Source: Oscillospiraceae bacterium (GTDB lineage Bacteria; Bacillota; Clostridia; Oscillospirales; Oscillospiraceae). From it: a stretch of 41,904 nucleotides of DNA. The stretch covers positions 1 to 41,904 of the forward strand of contig SVLZ01000010.1 of NCBI GenBank assembly GCA_015067665.1. Direction: 5' to 3'. Below the pieces are notes generated by a model that saw nothing but the letters and a program-made list of their open reading frames with translations, searched no databases and was not told where the DNA came from. Of the stretch, positions 20,572 through 29,180 are shown one piece after another; position 1 is the stretch's first letter, and each line of letters begins with the position of its first letter. Position numbers and translations under genes: made by a program.

Positions 20572-22029
20572 ATGAACTACAAACTCATTGGGCGTTTTCT
20601 TGCCCGGATCATCTTCATAGAGGCGTTTTTTCTCCTGCCTGCCCTGTTTATCAGCCTTGGCTATGGAGAAAAAGATGCGATCACCGGCTTTTTGGAGACC
20701 ATCCTGCTCCTCCTTCTGGTCGCCATTCCCCTTGGCGGTCTTTGCCGCAATGCCGGGCATCGGTTCGGTGTCCGGGAGGGTATGCTCTGCGTCAGTATGA
20801 GCTGGCTTATTATGAGTCTCCTTGGCGCGCTGCCCTTTTTCCTGAGCCGCGCCATTCCCAGCTATATCGATGCCTTTTTCGAGACCGCCTCCGGCTTTTC
20901 CACCACCGGCGCATCGATCCTCTCCGACGTGGAAGCCCTCCCCAAAGGCCTTCTTTATTGGCGCAGCTTTACCCATTGGGTGGGCGGTATGGGCGTTCTG
21001 GTCTTTACCTTGGCCTTCTCCTCCGGTGAAAACGGCGCCGGCTTTACCATGCACCTGCTGCGTGCAGAAAGCCCCGGCCCGGACGTTGGTAAGTTAGTGC
21101 CCAAAATGAAGCAGACGGCAAAAATTCTCTACATCATCTACATTGTGATGACGGTGGTGAATATCTTCTTCCTGCTTTTGGGCGGTCTTTCCCTTCTGGA
21201 TGCGGTATGCCTGGGCTTCGGCACAGCAGGCACCGGCGGCTTCGGTGTTAAAAACGACTCCTTTGCCAGCTACTCCCCCTATATCCAGAATGTGACCACC
21301 CTGTTTATGTTCCTCTTCGGTGTGAACTTCTCCTGCTACTTTTTGCTGCTTATGCGGCAGTTTAAGAGCGTACTGCGGGACGAGGAGCTGCGGCTGTATA
21401 TGGGAATTGCCGCCCTTTCCACGCTCCTGATCGGACTCAATACCTTTACCAACAGCTTCGACGGTGACTTTTGGGTCGCGCTCCGCCACGCAGCCTTCCA
21501 GGTCTCCTCGATTATGACCACCACCGGCTTTGCCACCGTGGATTTTGACAAATGGCACACTTTTTCCAAAGGCATTTTGCTGATGCTGATGCTCATCGGT
21601 GCCTGCGCAGGCTCCACCGGCGGTGGCTTCAAGGTCTCCCGGCTGCTGATCCTTGTGAAAAATCTGCGGCGAAACATCCGGCAGGTCATTAACCCCAATA
21701 AGGTAATGGCCATCCGCTCCGGCGGTCGTGTAATGGACGAAAAAGTCATCACCAATACAAATGCCTACTTAGCCGCATATGTGTTCATTATGGTCGTAAG
21801 TGTCCTTATGATCGGTGTGGACGGACAGAGCATAGAGACCAACATTTCCGCAGTCTTTGCCTGCATCAATAATATCGGACCGGGTTTGGGTGCGGTGGGT
21901 CCCACCTGCAATTACAGCCTCTTTAGCGGCTTCTCCAAGATCCTTCTGTCGCTGAATATGCTCCTTGGCAGATTGGAGATCTTCCCCTTCTTAGTTCTCC
22001 TCTCCCGCTCCACCTGGCGGCGGAGATAA
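20572..22029 (+). CDS. trkH: Trk/Ktr potassium channel subunit TrkH
   Basis: 485-residue K+-translocating membrane subunit with four M1-P-M2 repeats. The filter segments are visible: SGFSTTGAS (first), GTAGTGGFGVKND (second), MTTTGFATVDFDKW (third) and NNIGPGLGAVGPT (fourth), each with the central Gly. The intramembrane loop segment IGACAGSTGGGFKVSR is also present. It works with TrkA, encoded upstream. The ATG at 20572 follows AAGAGGT by 4 bp; the frame is open upstream only through repeat sequence. Confidence 0.95.
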   Translation: MNYKLIGRFLARIIFIEAFFLLPALFISLGYGEKDAITGFLETILLLLLVAIPLGGLCRNAGHRFGVREGMLCVSMSWLIMSLLGALPFFLSRAIPSYIDAFFETASGFSTTGASILSDVEALPKGLLYWRSFTHWVGGMGVLVFTLAFSSGENGAGFTMHLLRAESPGPDVGKLVPKMKQTAKILYIIYIVMTVVNIFFLLLGGLSLLDAVCLGFGTAGTGGFGVKNDSFASYSPYIQNVTTLFMFLFGVNFSCYFLLLMRQFKSVLRDEELRLYMGIAALSTLLIGLNTFTNSFDGDFWVALRHAAFQVSSIMTTTGFATVDFDKWHTFSKGILLMLMLIGACAGSTGGGFKVSRLLILVKNLRRNIRQVINPNKVMAIRSGGRVMDEKVITNTNAYLAAYVFIMVVSVLMIGVDGQSIETNISAVFACINNIGPGLGAVGPTCNYSLFSGFSKILLSLNMLLGRLEIFPFLVLLSRSTWRRR

Positions 22030-22140
22030 ATGCTGAATGCTGAATGGCTTCTACGATCTAAATCATTATGCATTATGCATTAAAAAGGGCCGTCCGCTTG
22101 CGGACACCTCAACGATCAACTCTTAATTTGTAATTTCCTT
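22030..22140. repeat. Heptamers of two further sequences and a palindrome
   Basis: AATGCTG, AATGCTG, AATGGCT (22030-22050), then CATTATG, CATTATG, CATTAAA (22064-22084), then GTCCGC-TT-GCGGAC (about 22092-22105). It starts directly at the trkH stop. Confidence 0.8.
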
Positions 22141-22177
22141 TCCCCTATTATAAATCAAATATTTTGGAGGTAATTTT

Positions 22178-22492
22178 ATGGAACGTTACGCATGGAAAGC
22201 AACCGTACTGCCCGGAAAACTGGACGAGTACATCCACCGTCACAACAACATCTGGCCGGAAATGAAAGAGGTACTCCACGCCGCCGGCATCCGCAACTAC
22301 ACCATCTGGAACGTAGGCGATGAGCTGTTTGGCTACTATGAGTGTGACAGCGTCGCTTATGCCGCCAAGGTGCAGGCGGAAAGCCCGGTAGTTGACCGCT
22401 GGAACGAATATATGAAGGACGTTATGCTGATGGAAATGGACCCCGTCACCGGCGCCCAGCCCCTTATGGAGCAGGTCTTCTTCTTCGACTGA
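22178..22492 (+). CDS. rhaM: L-rhamnose mutarotase
   Basis: 104-residue ferredoxin-like-fold enzyme that interconverts the alpha and beta anomers of L-rhamnose. Family signatures: KPG-like start (VLPGKLDEYI), RHNNIWPEM (His22 is the likely catalytic residue), GIRNYTIW, LFGYYEC and the C-terminal MEQVFFFD. GGAGGT lies 8 bp before the ATG. No rhamnose isomerase, kinase or aldolase is nearby, so here it is an orphan and may serve a related sugar. The promoter is not clear; a terminator at 22623-22650 is shared with the convergent phosphofructokinase gene. Confidence 0.9.
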   Translation: MERYAWKATVLPGKLDEYIHRHNNIWPEMKEVLHAAGIRNYTIWNVGDELFGYYECDSVAYAAKVQAESPVVDRWNEYMKDVMLMEMDPVTGAQPLMEQVFFFD

Positions 22493-22506
22493 TGCCCCCA
22501 TCCCCC

Positions 22507-22621
22507 ATTGTCATTGCGAGGAGCAAAGCGACGTGGCAATCTCCTACACCGCACCCAAGCCTCCTCTTGTAGGGGGCAGTACAAGGAATAATTGTCAACT
22601 GTCAATTCTCAATTGTCAATT
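22507..22621. repeat. Family D unit and heptamer array
   Basis: TTGTCATTGCGAGGAGCAAA followed by GCGACGTGGCAATCTCC (about 22508-22544), then the fragment TGTAGGGGGCAGTAC, then a heptamer array ATTGTCA, ACTGTCA, ATTCTCA, ATTGTCA ending on the terminator stem. Confidence 0.82.
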
Positions 22622-22622
22622 A

Positions 22623-22650
22623 AAAAAGACCGCCCGTAGGCGGTCTTTTT
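22623..22650. terminator. Bidirectional terminator between rhaM and pfp
   Basis: 12-bp stem AAAAAGACCGCC / GGCGGTCTTTTT, loop CGTA, T runs on both strands. Confidence 0.95.
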
Positions 22651-22652
22651 AT

Positions 22653-24314
22653 TTACTTACCCTGTTCCAGAGCCAAGGTAACGGTTGTGCGGTCGCAGAC
22701 CTCGCTGGGTCCCCAGTACTGGATAGCGCCGGGGTAGACATAGCTCGTCTCCACAGCCCACTGCTCGCGAACGCCCGCGAAGAAGGTAAACGGTGCGCCG
22801 TCCAGCTCCACCAGCGCCTTGCGGATAACGGGCTTATCGGCACCGTGGCGGCGCTCGATGTTCATCATCTTGGTAATAGGCATACCGCCGGCCACCCACT
22901 CTTCCGCAGGAGCGGAGAGATTGGAAACCTTAGAAAGATAGCCGGTGTAGCCGTACTGGATCAGCATAAAGGCATTGTAGCCGAGGCTGTAGCAGTAGTC
23001 AGCATCGAAATTACTGGGGAATGCGCAGCGGCCCTCGTAGCCGAGGAAGTGGTGCAGCGCAGAGAACTTACCCTTATAAGTGCCTGCTTTCTTCCGGGCA
23101 GAGAGCTCTGCCTTTACCATCTCGGAGAACAGCTTTTCACTTTCAATAAGGGAAACCTGCACGTTGCCGTGGGGGTCACGCTCCAAGAACAGCTGCTGCT
23201 GGATGGACTGGGGCAGGATGGCGAATACTGCCATAGCCTCCTTGCTGAGACCGTTTTCGATAAATGCGTACTTTTCTGCCCAAGTAGCCAGCGCGTTGAA
23301 GGCATCGGCCTTTGCGCCTGCCAGCAGCTCGTTAATTTCCGCAATCAGCATAGAGAACTCAGGCACAAACTCCACAATGCCCTCGGGAATGATGGCAACA
23401 CCGAAGTTTTCACCATTATTGCCGCGGGTCGCAACGGAGTCCGCGATATAGTTCGTGATCTCAGCCAGAGACATCTTCTTTGCAGCCACTTCCTCACCGA
23501 TGAGGCAGATGTTGGGATGGGTCTGCAGCGCAGTCTCCAGCGCCACGTGGGAGGCGGAGCGGCCCATAACCTTTACAAAGTGCCAGTACTTCTTTGCGGA
23601 GTTGGCATCGCGCTCGATGTTGCCAACGATCTCCGCATAGGTCTTGGTGGCGGTATCGAAGCCGAAGGAGCATTCAATATCCTCGTTCTTCAGGTCGCCG
23701 TCAATGGTCTTGGGACAGCCGATGACCTGAATACCGCAATTTTCCGCGGCAAAATACTCAGCAAGAACTGCCGCGTTGGTGTTGGAGTCGTCACCGCCGA
23801 TGATGACAAGGGCATTGATGCCGTGCTTCTTGCAATTTTCGGCAACGATAGCGAACTGCTCTTTTGTTTCCAGCTTGGTACGGCCGGAGCCAATGATGTC
23901 GAAGCCGCCGGTGTTGCGGTAAGCGTTAATATACGCGTCGTCGAAGACCAGATAGTCATCGTCAATAAGACCGCTGGGGCCGCCCTTGAAGCCGTAGAGC
24001 ACGTTCTCCTTGTCGGTCGCCTTCAGCGCATCATAAAGGCCGCAAATAACGTTGTGGCCGCCGGGTGCCTGACCGCCGGAGAGGATGACACCAACCACCT
24101 GACGCTTGGCAGGCGCGGTATTTTCACCCTTTTGGAAGGTGATCTCGTTCTTACCGTAGGTATTAGGGAACAACGCTGCGATCTTCTCCTGATCGGCAAC
24201 GGAGGCGGTGGGGTCACCGACCTTGACACAAATCTCGGAAATACCGCCGCGAAGCATACCGGGCAGCTTGGGGCTGTAGCCATATCTTGCGATCTGCAGA
24301 GGGGACAATTTCAT
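22653..24314 (-). CDS. pfp: Pyrophosphate-dependent 6-phosphofructokinase
   Basis: 553-residue long-type (plant beta-like/clade II) PFK that reversibly phosphorylates fructose-6-P with PPi. PPi specificity is indicated by GGDDSNT (173-179, Asp instead of the Gly of ATP enzymes) and Lys202 in PKTIDGDL (201-208); substrate binding by MGRSASH (250-256) and [12 protein letters not shown] (77-88). Reversibility lets it work in glycolysis and gluconeogenesis. I chose the ATG at 24314, with AGGAG 9 bp upstream; an in-frame TTG two codons earlier is less likely. It is divergent from the aldolase gene, which uses the next intermediate. Confidence 0.95.
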   Translation of the reverse strand: MKLSPLQIARYGYSPKLPGMLRGGISEICVKVGDPTASVADQEKIAALFPNTYGKNEITFQKGENTAPAKRQVVGVILSGGQAPGGHNVICGLYDALKATDKENVLYGFKGGPSGLIDDDYLVFDDAYINAYRNTGGFDIIGSGRTKLETKEQFAIVAENCKKHGINALVIIGGDDSNTNAAVLAEYFAAENCGIQVIGCPKTIDGDLKNEDIECSFGFDTATKTYAEIVGNIERDANSAKKYWHFVKVMGRSASHVALETALQTHPNICLIGEEVAAKKMSLAEITNYIADSVATRGNNGENFGVAIIPEGIVEFVPEFSMLIAEINELLAGAKADAFNALATWAEKYAFIENGLSKEAMAVFAILPQSIQQQLFLERDPHGNVQVSLIESEKLFSEMVKAELSARKKAGTYKGKFSALHHFLGYEGRCAFPSNFDADYCYSLGYNAFMLIQYGYTGYLSKVSNLSAPAEEWVAGGMPITKMMNIERRHGADKPVIRKALVELDGAPFTFFAGVREQWAVETSYVYPGAIQYWGPSEVCDRTTVTLALEQGK

Positions 24315-24349
24315 AGTCAAAAACTCCTTGTTTTTATTTTTCCTGAAAG

Positions 24350-24378
24350 ATTATACTCCATTTCTCCCAAAAGGTAAA
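24350..24378 (-). promoter_or_regulatory. Promoter of pfp
   Basis: On the minus strand TTTACC (24378-24373), 17-bp spacer, TATAAT (24355-24350). Confidence 0.68.
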
Positions 24379-24419
24379 TAGCAAATTTTGAAAAAAACCA
24401 TAATTCGAGTAAATTTATA

Positions 24420-24447
24420 TTGAAATCAGAAAAAAATATGATATAAT
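24420..24447 (+). promoter_or_regulatory. Promoter of the aldolase gene
   Basis: TTGAAA (24420-24425), 16-bp spacer, TATAAT (24442-24447) with an upstream TG. A short hairpin (GCGGGC/GCCCGT) lies in the leader. Confidence 0.72.
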
Positions 24448-24498
24448 ACAATCGAAAATATGCGGGCTATGCCCGTAATAAGAAAGGAATTGATACCA

Positions 24499-25467
24499 AT
24501 GGCTCTGGTAACAACAACTGAAATGTTTAAGAAGGCATACGACGGCGGCTACGCCATCGGCGCTTTCAACGTCAACAATATGGAGATCGTTCAGGCGATC
24601 ACCGAGGCCTGCAAAGAGGAGAACGCTCCCGTTATCCTGCAGGTTTCCAAGGGCGCCCGTGCATACGCCAACCACACTTACCTCGTAAAGCTGGTTGAGG
24701 CTGCTGTGATCGAATGCCCTGAGATTCCCATCGCCCTGCACCTTGACCACGGCGACAGCTTCGAGACCTGCAAGAGCTGCATCGACGGCGGCTTCACCTC
24801 CGTTATGATCGACGCTTCTTCCAAGTCCTTCGAGGAAAACATCGCCATCACCAAGAAGGTCGTTGAGTACGCCCACGATCACGGTGTTGTGGTCGAGGCT
24901 GAGCTTGGCTCCCTCGCCGGCATCGAAGACGAGGTCAATGTCTCCGCAGAGTGCGCTTCCTACACCCGTCCCGAAGAGGTTGAGGAGTTCGTGACCCGTA
25001 CCGGCTGTGACTCCCTGGCTATCGCCATCGGCACTTCCCACGGTGCATATAAGTTCACTCCTGAGCAGTGCACCGTCAACGAGCAGGGCATCCTGGTTCC
25101 TCCCGCACTGCGTTTCGATGTGCTGGAAGAAGTCACTAAGCGCCTGCCCGGCTTCCCCATCGTGCTCCACGGCTCTTCCTCCGTGCCTCAGGAATATGTG
25201 GCAATGGTCAATGCCCACGGCGGCAAGATGCCCAACGCAATCGGTGTTCCCGAAGAGCAGCTGCGTAAGGCTGCCGCTCTTTCCGTCTGCAAGATCAACA
25301 TCGACTCCGACCTCCGTCTTGCAATGACCGGCACCATCCGTAAGTTCTACGACGAGCACCCCGACAAGTTTGACCCCCGTGAGTACCTGAAGCCCGCCCG
25401 CGCCAACATCAAGGAGCTGGTTCGCCACAAGCTGGTGAACGTCCTCGGCTGCGCCGGCAAGGCCTGA
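24499..25467 (+). CDS. fba: Class II fructose-1,6-bisphosphate aldolase
   Basis: 322-residue zinc aldolase that cleaves fructose-1,6-bisphosphate to DHAP and glyceraldehyde-3-P. Signatures: HLDHG with the catalytic Asp83 and zinc ligand His84, VEAELGSLAG, TSHGAYKF and VLHGSSS with the other zinc His residues, and KINIDSD for phosphate binding. The length and ending (VRHKLVNVLGCAGKA) fit the Firmicute FbaA type. The ATG at 24499 follows AAAGGA; upstream in-frame codons fall in the promoter leader. Very even, GC-rich codon choice suggests high expression. A strong terminator follows. Confidence 0.95.
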   Translation: MALVTTTEMFKKAYDGGYAIGAFNVNNMEIVQAITEACKEENAPVILQVSKGARAYANHTYLVKLVEAAVIECPEIPIALHLDHGDSFETCKSCIDGGFTSVMIDASSKSFEENIAITKKVVEYAHDHGVVVEAELGSLAGIEDEVNVSAECASYTRPEEVEEFVTRTGCDSLAIAIGTSHGAYKFTPEQCTVNEQGILVPPALRFDVLEEVTKRLPGFPIVLHGSSSVPQEYVAMVNAHGGKMPNAIGVPEEQLRKAAALSVCKINIDSDLRLAMTGTIRKFYDEHPDKFDPREYLKPARANIKELVRHKLVNVLGCAGKA

Positions 25468-25479
25468 TCCAACCAAACA

Positions 25480-25508
25480 AAAATCCCTCCCACCCGGGAG
25501 GGATTTTT
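25480..25508 (+). terminator. Intrinsic terminator of fba
   Basis: 12-bp stem AAAATCCCTCCC / GGGAGGGATTTT, loop of 4 nt, T run. Confidence 0.94.
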
Positions 25509-25514
25509 ATTTGG

Positions 25515-25598
25515 AGTGAAAAGTGAAAAGTGAAGAGTGAAGAGTTGAGGTATCGCTACGCGATTATTGAAATCGTAGGGGCGATTCACGAATCGCCC
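25515..25598. repeat. Heptamer array (AGTGAAA) and family A hairpin
   Basis: AGTGAAA, AGTGAAA, AGTGAAG, AGTGAAG, AGTTGAG (25515-25549), then the palindrome TATCGCT-ACGCGAT, then GTAGGGG with hairpin GGCGATT-CAC-GAATCGCC. A half unit (TGTAGGGGCCAGCGCCC) follows at about 25612-25628. Confidence 0.85.
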
Positions 25599-25630
25599 GC
25601 CTTGCCTCCCCTGTAGGGGCCAGCGCCCAT

Positions 25631-25792
25631 CCCCTCCCCCGAGGGGAGGGTGGATTTTGCGAGGAACGAGCAAAAGACGGGTGAGGAATGCGGGCGGTAA
25701 TGTTCTGTATTCGCATTTGTGCAGACCTAATCTGCACGCCGTTCCTCATCCGGCTTCACTTGCGTTCAGCCACCTTCCCCCCGGGGGAAGGG
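25631..25792. repeat. MITE-like element E2 (162 bp)
   Basis: Near-identical copy (159/162) of the element at 20100-20261, in the same orientation, in the spacer between the convergent genes fba and apeB. Confidence 0.88.
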
Positions 25793-25801
25793 ATAAATCC
25801 A

Positions 25802-27082
25802 TCAACTCTCCATTTTCAATTGATAATTTCCATCCTCGGGCACGCTGAGGGTACTTCCATAATATGCAGCCATTGCTTTCACCAAATTCTTGGCATCCTC
25901 TACGCCCGCAGTTTCATAAGCCGAATGCATCGCCAGCTGGGGAAGTCCAATATCCGCAGACAGCACGGAAACGTGGGCAAGAGAAATATAGCCAAGTGTC
26001 GAGCCGCCGGGCAAGTCTGCCCGATTGTAATAAGTCTGTACCGGCACATCCGCGTTTTTACAGACCTTCTTAAAGAGTGCGCCGCTGACACCGTCGGTGG
26101 TATATCTCTGTGCAGCGTTAAACTTCAGCACCACGCCACCGCCAACCACGGGCGCATTTTGGGGATCGGCAAATTCAGGATGATTGGGATGCACCGCGTG
26201 ACCGTTGTCCGCAGAGACCATAAAGGAAGAAGACAGCATCGCCTTCAAATCCCAACCCATCGCCCCGCACAGCCGCGAGAGTGTGGCCTCTAAGAAATCC
26301 GAAGCCGCGCCCTGTACAGAGCCGGAGCCTACCTCCTCGCTGTCGAAAACGCACAGCACAGGAACGCTGCCACTCTCCCCTGCCGTCAGGAAGCCTTCGG
26401 CGCAGCCCCATGCGCAGGCAAGGTCATCAATGGCCTGGGCAGAGATATACTCGTTGTCGAGTCCCCAAACCTTGGCATTTTCCCGTACATACAGGAAAAG
26501 ATCGTGCCCTAAAATTTTACCGCCTGCCATTTCTTCCAGCAAGGGCAGAAGCTTCGCGCCTGCCTCCTTTCCGCCCATGAGCGGCAGCACATCGGTGGCA
26601 GGATTCCACTTGTAGCCCTCATTTGCGCTGCGGTTCATATGGATGGCAACATTGGGAATGAGCAGCAGATCCCGGTCGATGTCGATAAGGCGGGTCTCAA
26701 TGCCATTTTCCGTCTCCACCAGTACGCGTCCGGCAAGAGAAAGGGGTCGATCCAGCCATGTGGAAATGAGCATCCCGCCATATCTTTCTACGGAGAGGCG
26801 GCTGTATTTGCCATCGAGGATGCCGTTTTCCTTCCACTTGAAGGTAGGACGGTCAGAGTGGCTTGCAGACATCAAAAAGCCGCCGGGTTCTCCCACAGGC
26901 ACACGAAATGCCATAATTGCGCTGCCGCCACGGGTGACAAAATACTTGCCACCGGGGAGAATTTCCCACTTTTTCCCCTCGGAAAGCTGGGTATATCCCT
27001 CATTTTGGATCGTTTTCTTCAAATAGTCAATTGCGTGATAGGTGCTGTGGGCATAGTCCAAAAAACGACAAAGCTTTTCCAT
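25802..27082 (-). CDS. apeB: M18 family aminopeptidase
   Basis: 426-residue dizinc aminopeptidase (aspartyl aminopeptidase group) of the cytoplasm. Metal and catalytic motifs: SASHSDRP, DNEYISAQAIDDLACAW, DSEEVGSGSVQGA (with the general-base Glu), SADNGHAVHPN and LAMHSAYETAG. It starts 1 bp after the pepF stop, with GGAGG inside the pepF end, so pepF-apeB form a peptide-degradation operon. The last eight residues (NYQLKMES) and the stop codon read through a heptamer-type repeat (25805-25832), so the extreme C-terminus is repeat-derived. Confidence 0.94.
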   Translation of the reverse strand: MEKLCRFLDYAHSTYHAIDYLKKTIQNEGYTQLSEGKKWEILPGGKYFVTRGGSAIMAFRVPVGEPGGFLMSASHSDRPTFKWKENGILDGKYSRLSVERYGGMLISTWLDRPLSLAGRVLVETENGIETRLIDIDRDLLLIPNVAIHMNRSANEGYKWNPATDVLPLMGGKEAGAKLLPLLEEMAGGKILGHDLFLYVRENAKVWGLDNEYISAQAIDDLACAWGCAEGFLTAGESGSVPVLCVFDSEEVGSGSVQGAASDFLEATLSRLCGAMGWDLKAMLSSSFMVSADNGHAVHPNHPEFADPQNAPVVGGGVVLKFNAAQRYTTDGVSGALFKKVCKNADVPVQTYYNRADLPGGSTLGYISLAHVSVLSADIGLPQLAMHSAYETAGVEDAKNLVKAMAAYYGSTLSVPEDGNYQLKMES

Positions 27083-27083
27083 A

Positions 27084-28838
27084 TTATTCCTCCGCTAACT
27101 GGCAGAACAGATCGATCTGGTCTGCGATCATCTGCAGAGCAGATGCCCAAAATGCCTTATCGGTCAGATCAATACCGGCAACAAGGGCAGTGTCCTCTGC
27201 GTTGGCAATGGGGGTGGTGTAGAGCAGCTTCTTGTATTTGGGAATGAAGCTATCGCCCTCTTTTTCATACTGGGCATACAGACCCCGTGCAAAGAGACCG
27301 CCGAAGGCATAGGGGAAATTATAGAAGGTGGGGCCATAGTAATGGCTCTTGCAGACCCACATATAGGGATGCTGGCAATCCTTATCGAGTCCGTCACCGT
27401 AGCTTTGACGCTGGGCTTCTTCCATAAAGCCACAGAGCGTTTCCGCGTCCATAAACTTTTCTTCCCGATTTTCGAATACCATCGCCTCAAAACGGTAACG
27501 GGAGTAAATATCGCAGATAATTTGGGTGGCATCCTGCAGCTGGCTTTCGATCAGCGCCAGTTTTTCCTCTTTATCTGCCGCCTTTTCGATGGCAGAAGCC
27601 ATCACCACACATTCGTTGAAGGTAGAGGCAGTCTCCGCAACGGGCATAGAGTAGTCTTTATTGAGGGGTCTGTGGTCACGGATGCACAGATTATGGAAAG
27701 CGTGCCCCAGCTCGTGGGCGAGGGTCACTACATCGGAAAAGCTGCCGTCAAAATTGGTCAGGATCCGGCTCTGGCCGATGGCATCCACGCCTGCGCAGAA
27801 GGCACCGCCTACCTTACCCTCCCGGGGGTAGAAATCGATCCATTCGTTATCGAAGGCTTCTGCGACCATATTGGCAAGCTCCATATCAAAGCCTTCATAG
27901 AGATTCACAAGGTAATCCCGCGCTTCCTCAGCGGTAAATTTCCGGGAGCTTTTACCCATAGGCGCAAACAGCTCATACCAAGGAAGTCCATTCTCATAGC
28001 CCAAAGCCTTGGCCTTTGCCCGGAGGTACTGCCAGAATTTGGGCAGATAATCGTCCATTGCAGAAAGCATGGCATCCAAGGTTTCCTTTTTCATAAAGGA
28101 ACGGCTCAGCGTCCGCTCCAAGGGGGACGCATAACCGCGGAGCTTACAGTCGGAGATGGTTTCCAGCTTAATGGAGTTGAGCGCAAAGGCGATCGGGTCC
28201 GCGATACGCCCATAGGCGGCAATTTCCGCTTCATAAGCCTCCTTGCGGACAGCCGGGTCGGGGTCATAAGCCAAATTGCGAATCGTGGAAAGATTGGTGG
28301 TCTCCCCCCGATAGGTCACCGGCACGGTGCTGGTAAGATAAGACTGCATTTCACTCCAAGCGCTGCCGCCGGAGAGCTTGAGTCGTGCCATGATCTCCTC
28401 GCCCCGCCCGGACAGCAAATACTTGCAGTCCCGCACCGTATTGGAGAGCATAAATTCATAGGGCTTCAGCGCCGGGTCATTGGCCACCAGCTCCGTCAGC
28501 TCCGGAATTTCGCTGATCCATTTCTCCACCTTGGCAATGGGTGCCGCCACGGTGCTGTACGCTGCCATCAGCCGCCCCATCTGGGAGCCTGCCTCCGGGT
28601 CACGGGTATTTGCGCTCTGCCGCAGCTCGGCATAGGTGCCCATCTTCATAATGAGGCTCTGAATTTCCTCCTGCCGCTTTATATTCTCCGGCAGCGCCAA
28701 TTTGGGATCGGCAGAGGCTACCTGCTCTGCGAAGGCGCAGTAATCCTGCAGCATATTCTGCAGATTCTCAAAATCCTGCAGCCACGCCGGGTCGTCAAAG
28801 CCCTTATAGATCACATCTAAGTTCCATTTTCCGTTCAT
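27084..28838 (-). CDS. pepF: Oligoendopeptidase F (M3 family)
   Basis: 584-residue zinc oligopeptidase that degrades peptides of roughly 7-17 residues in the cytoplasm. The catalytic HELGH lies at about 375-379 (VTLAHELGHAFHN), with the downstream Glu ligand in ETASTFNECV. The substrate-closing C-terminal part (PTFYNFPYAFGGLFARGLY) is typical. The ATG at 28838 is chosen because GGAGGT lies 6 bp upstream; upstream in-frame codons overlap the promoter and a repeat. First gene of pepF-apeB. Confidence 0.95.
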   Translation of the reverse strand: MNGKWNLDVIYKGFDDPAWLQDFENLQNMLQDYCAFAEQVASADPKLALPENIKRQEEIQSLIMKMGTYAELRQSANTRDPEAGSQMGRLMAAYSTVAAPIAKVEKWISEIPELTELVANDPALKPYEFMLSNTVRDCKYLLSGRGEEIMARLKLSGGSAWSEMQSYLTSTVPVTYRGETTNLSTIRNLAYDPDPAVRKEAYEAEIAAYGRIADPIAFALNSIKLETISDCKLRGYASPLERTLSRSFMKKETLDAMLSAMDDYLPKFWQYLRAKAKALGYENGLPWYELFAPMGKSSRKFTAEEARDYLVNLYEGFDMELANMVAEAFDNEWIDFYPREGKVGGAFCAGVDAIGQSRILTNFDGSFSDVVTLAHELGHAFHNLCIRDHRPLNKDYSMPVAETASTFNECVVMASAIEKAADKEEKLALIESQLQDATQIICDIYSRYRFEAMVFENREEKFMDAETLCGFMEEAQRQSYGDGLDKDCQHPYMWVCKSHYYGPTFYNFPYAFGGLFARGLYAQYEKEGDSFIPKYKKLLYTTPIANAEDTALVAGIDLTDKAFWASALQMIADQIDLFCQLAEE

Positions 28839-28866
28839 AAGAACACCTCCGTATTTCATTTCCCCT

Positions 28867-28895
28867 ATTGTAAACCATTTTTCTTCCCTCGTCAA
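28867..28895 (-). promoter_or_regulatory. Promoter of pepF-apeB
   Basis: On the minus strand TTGACG (28895-28890), 17-bp spacer, TACAAT (28872-28867). Confidence 0.75.
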
Positions 28896-28919
28896 TGAGA
28901 ATTGATATTCGATAGAACG

Positions 28920-29004
28920 GTAGGGGCGACCATCGGTCGTCCGTGCCGCACCTCCAACACCACGCAATCTTGCGACCTTGCGGACGGGCAATGCCCGCCC
29001 CTAC
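28920..29004. repeat. Family A unit between pepF and spo0A
   Basis: GTAGGGGCG ... CGCCCCTAC with hairpins CGACC-ATC-GGTCG and CGGGC-AAT-GCCCG, separated by about 35 bp that do not match other copies. Confidence 0.88.
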
Positions 29005-29026
29005 AATGTATTATCATTGGTCGTTT

Positions 29027-29145
29027 CTCGTCGAAATGTTCCTTATTCTCCCGAAACCAACCTTTTATGTCGCATTTGGTCGCACGAAAGTTTCCTTTTC
29101 TTCCTTGCAAAATGCGATTCCTTGTGCTAAATTATCTTTGTCGCA
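29027..29145. promoter_or_regulatory. Possible 0A-box cluster upstream of spo0A
   Basis: Four plus-strand matches to TTTGTCGAA: CTCGTCGAA (29027-29035, 7/9), TATGTCGCA (29066-29074, 7/9), TTGGTCGCA (29076-29084, 7/9) and TTTGTCGCA (29137-29145, 8/9). This could allow autoregulation by Spo0A. Confidence 0.35.
29105..29133 (+). promoter_or_regulatory. Possible promoter of spo0A
   Basis: TTGCAA (29105-29110), 17-bp spacer and TAAATT (29128-29133) with an upstream TGC; the -10 is only 4/6. Confidence 0.5.
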
Positions 29146-29180
29146 ACAAGGGGAACATCATTATTTTCAGGAGAAGTGTT

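Noticed and set aside
20157..21029. Open frame running through repeats into trkH
   Set aside because: It reads repeat modules and then the wrong frame of trkH.
22533..24377. Plus-strand open frame of 614 codons opposite pfp
   Set aside because: It is the antisense shadow of the PPi-phosphofructokinase gene and begins in a repeat.
27342..28820. Plus-strand open frame opposite pepF
   Set aside because: pepF has clear M3 motifs; the opposite frame has neither motif nor start signal.
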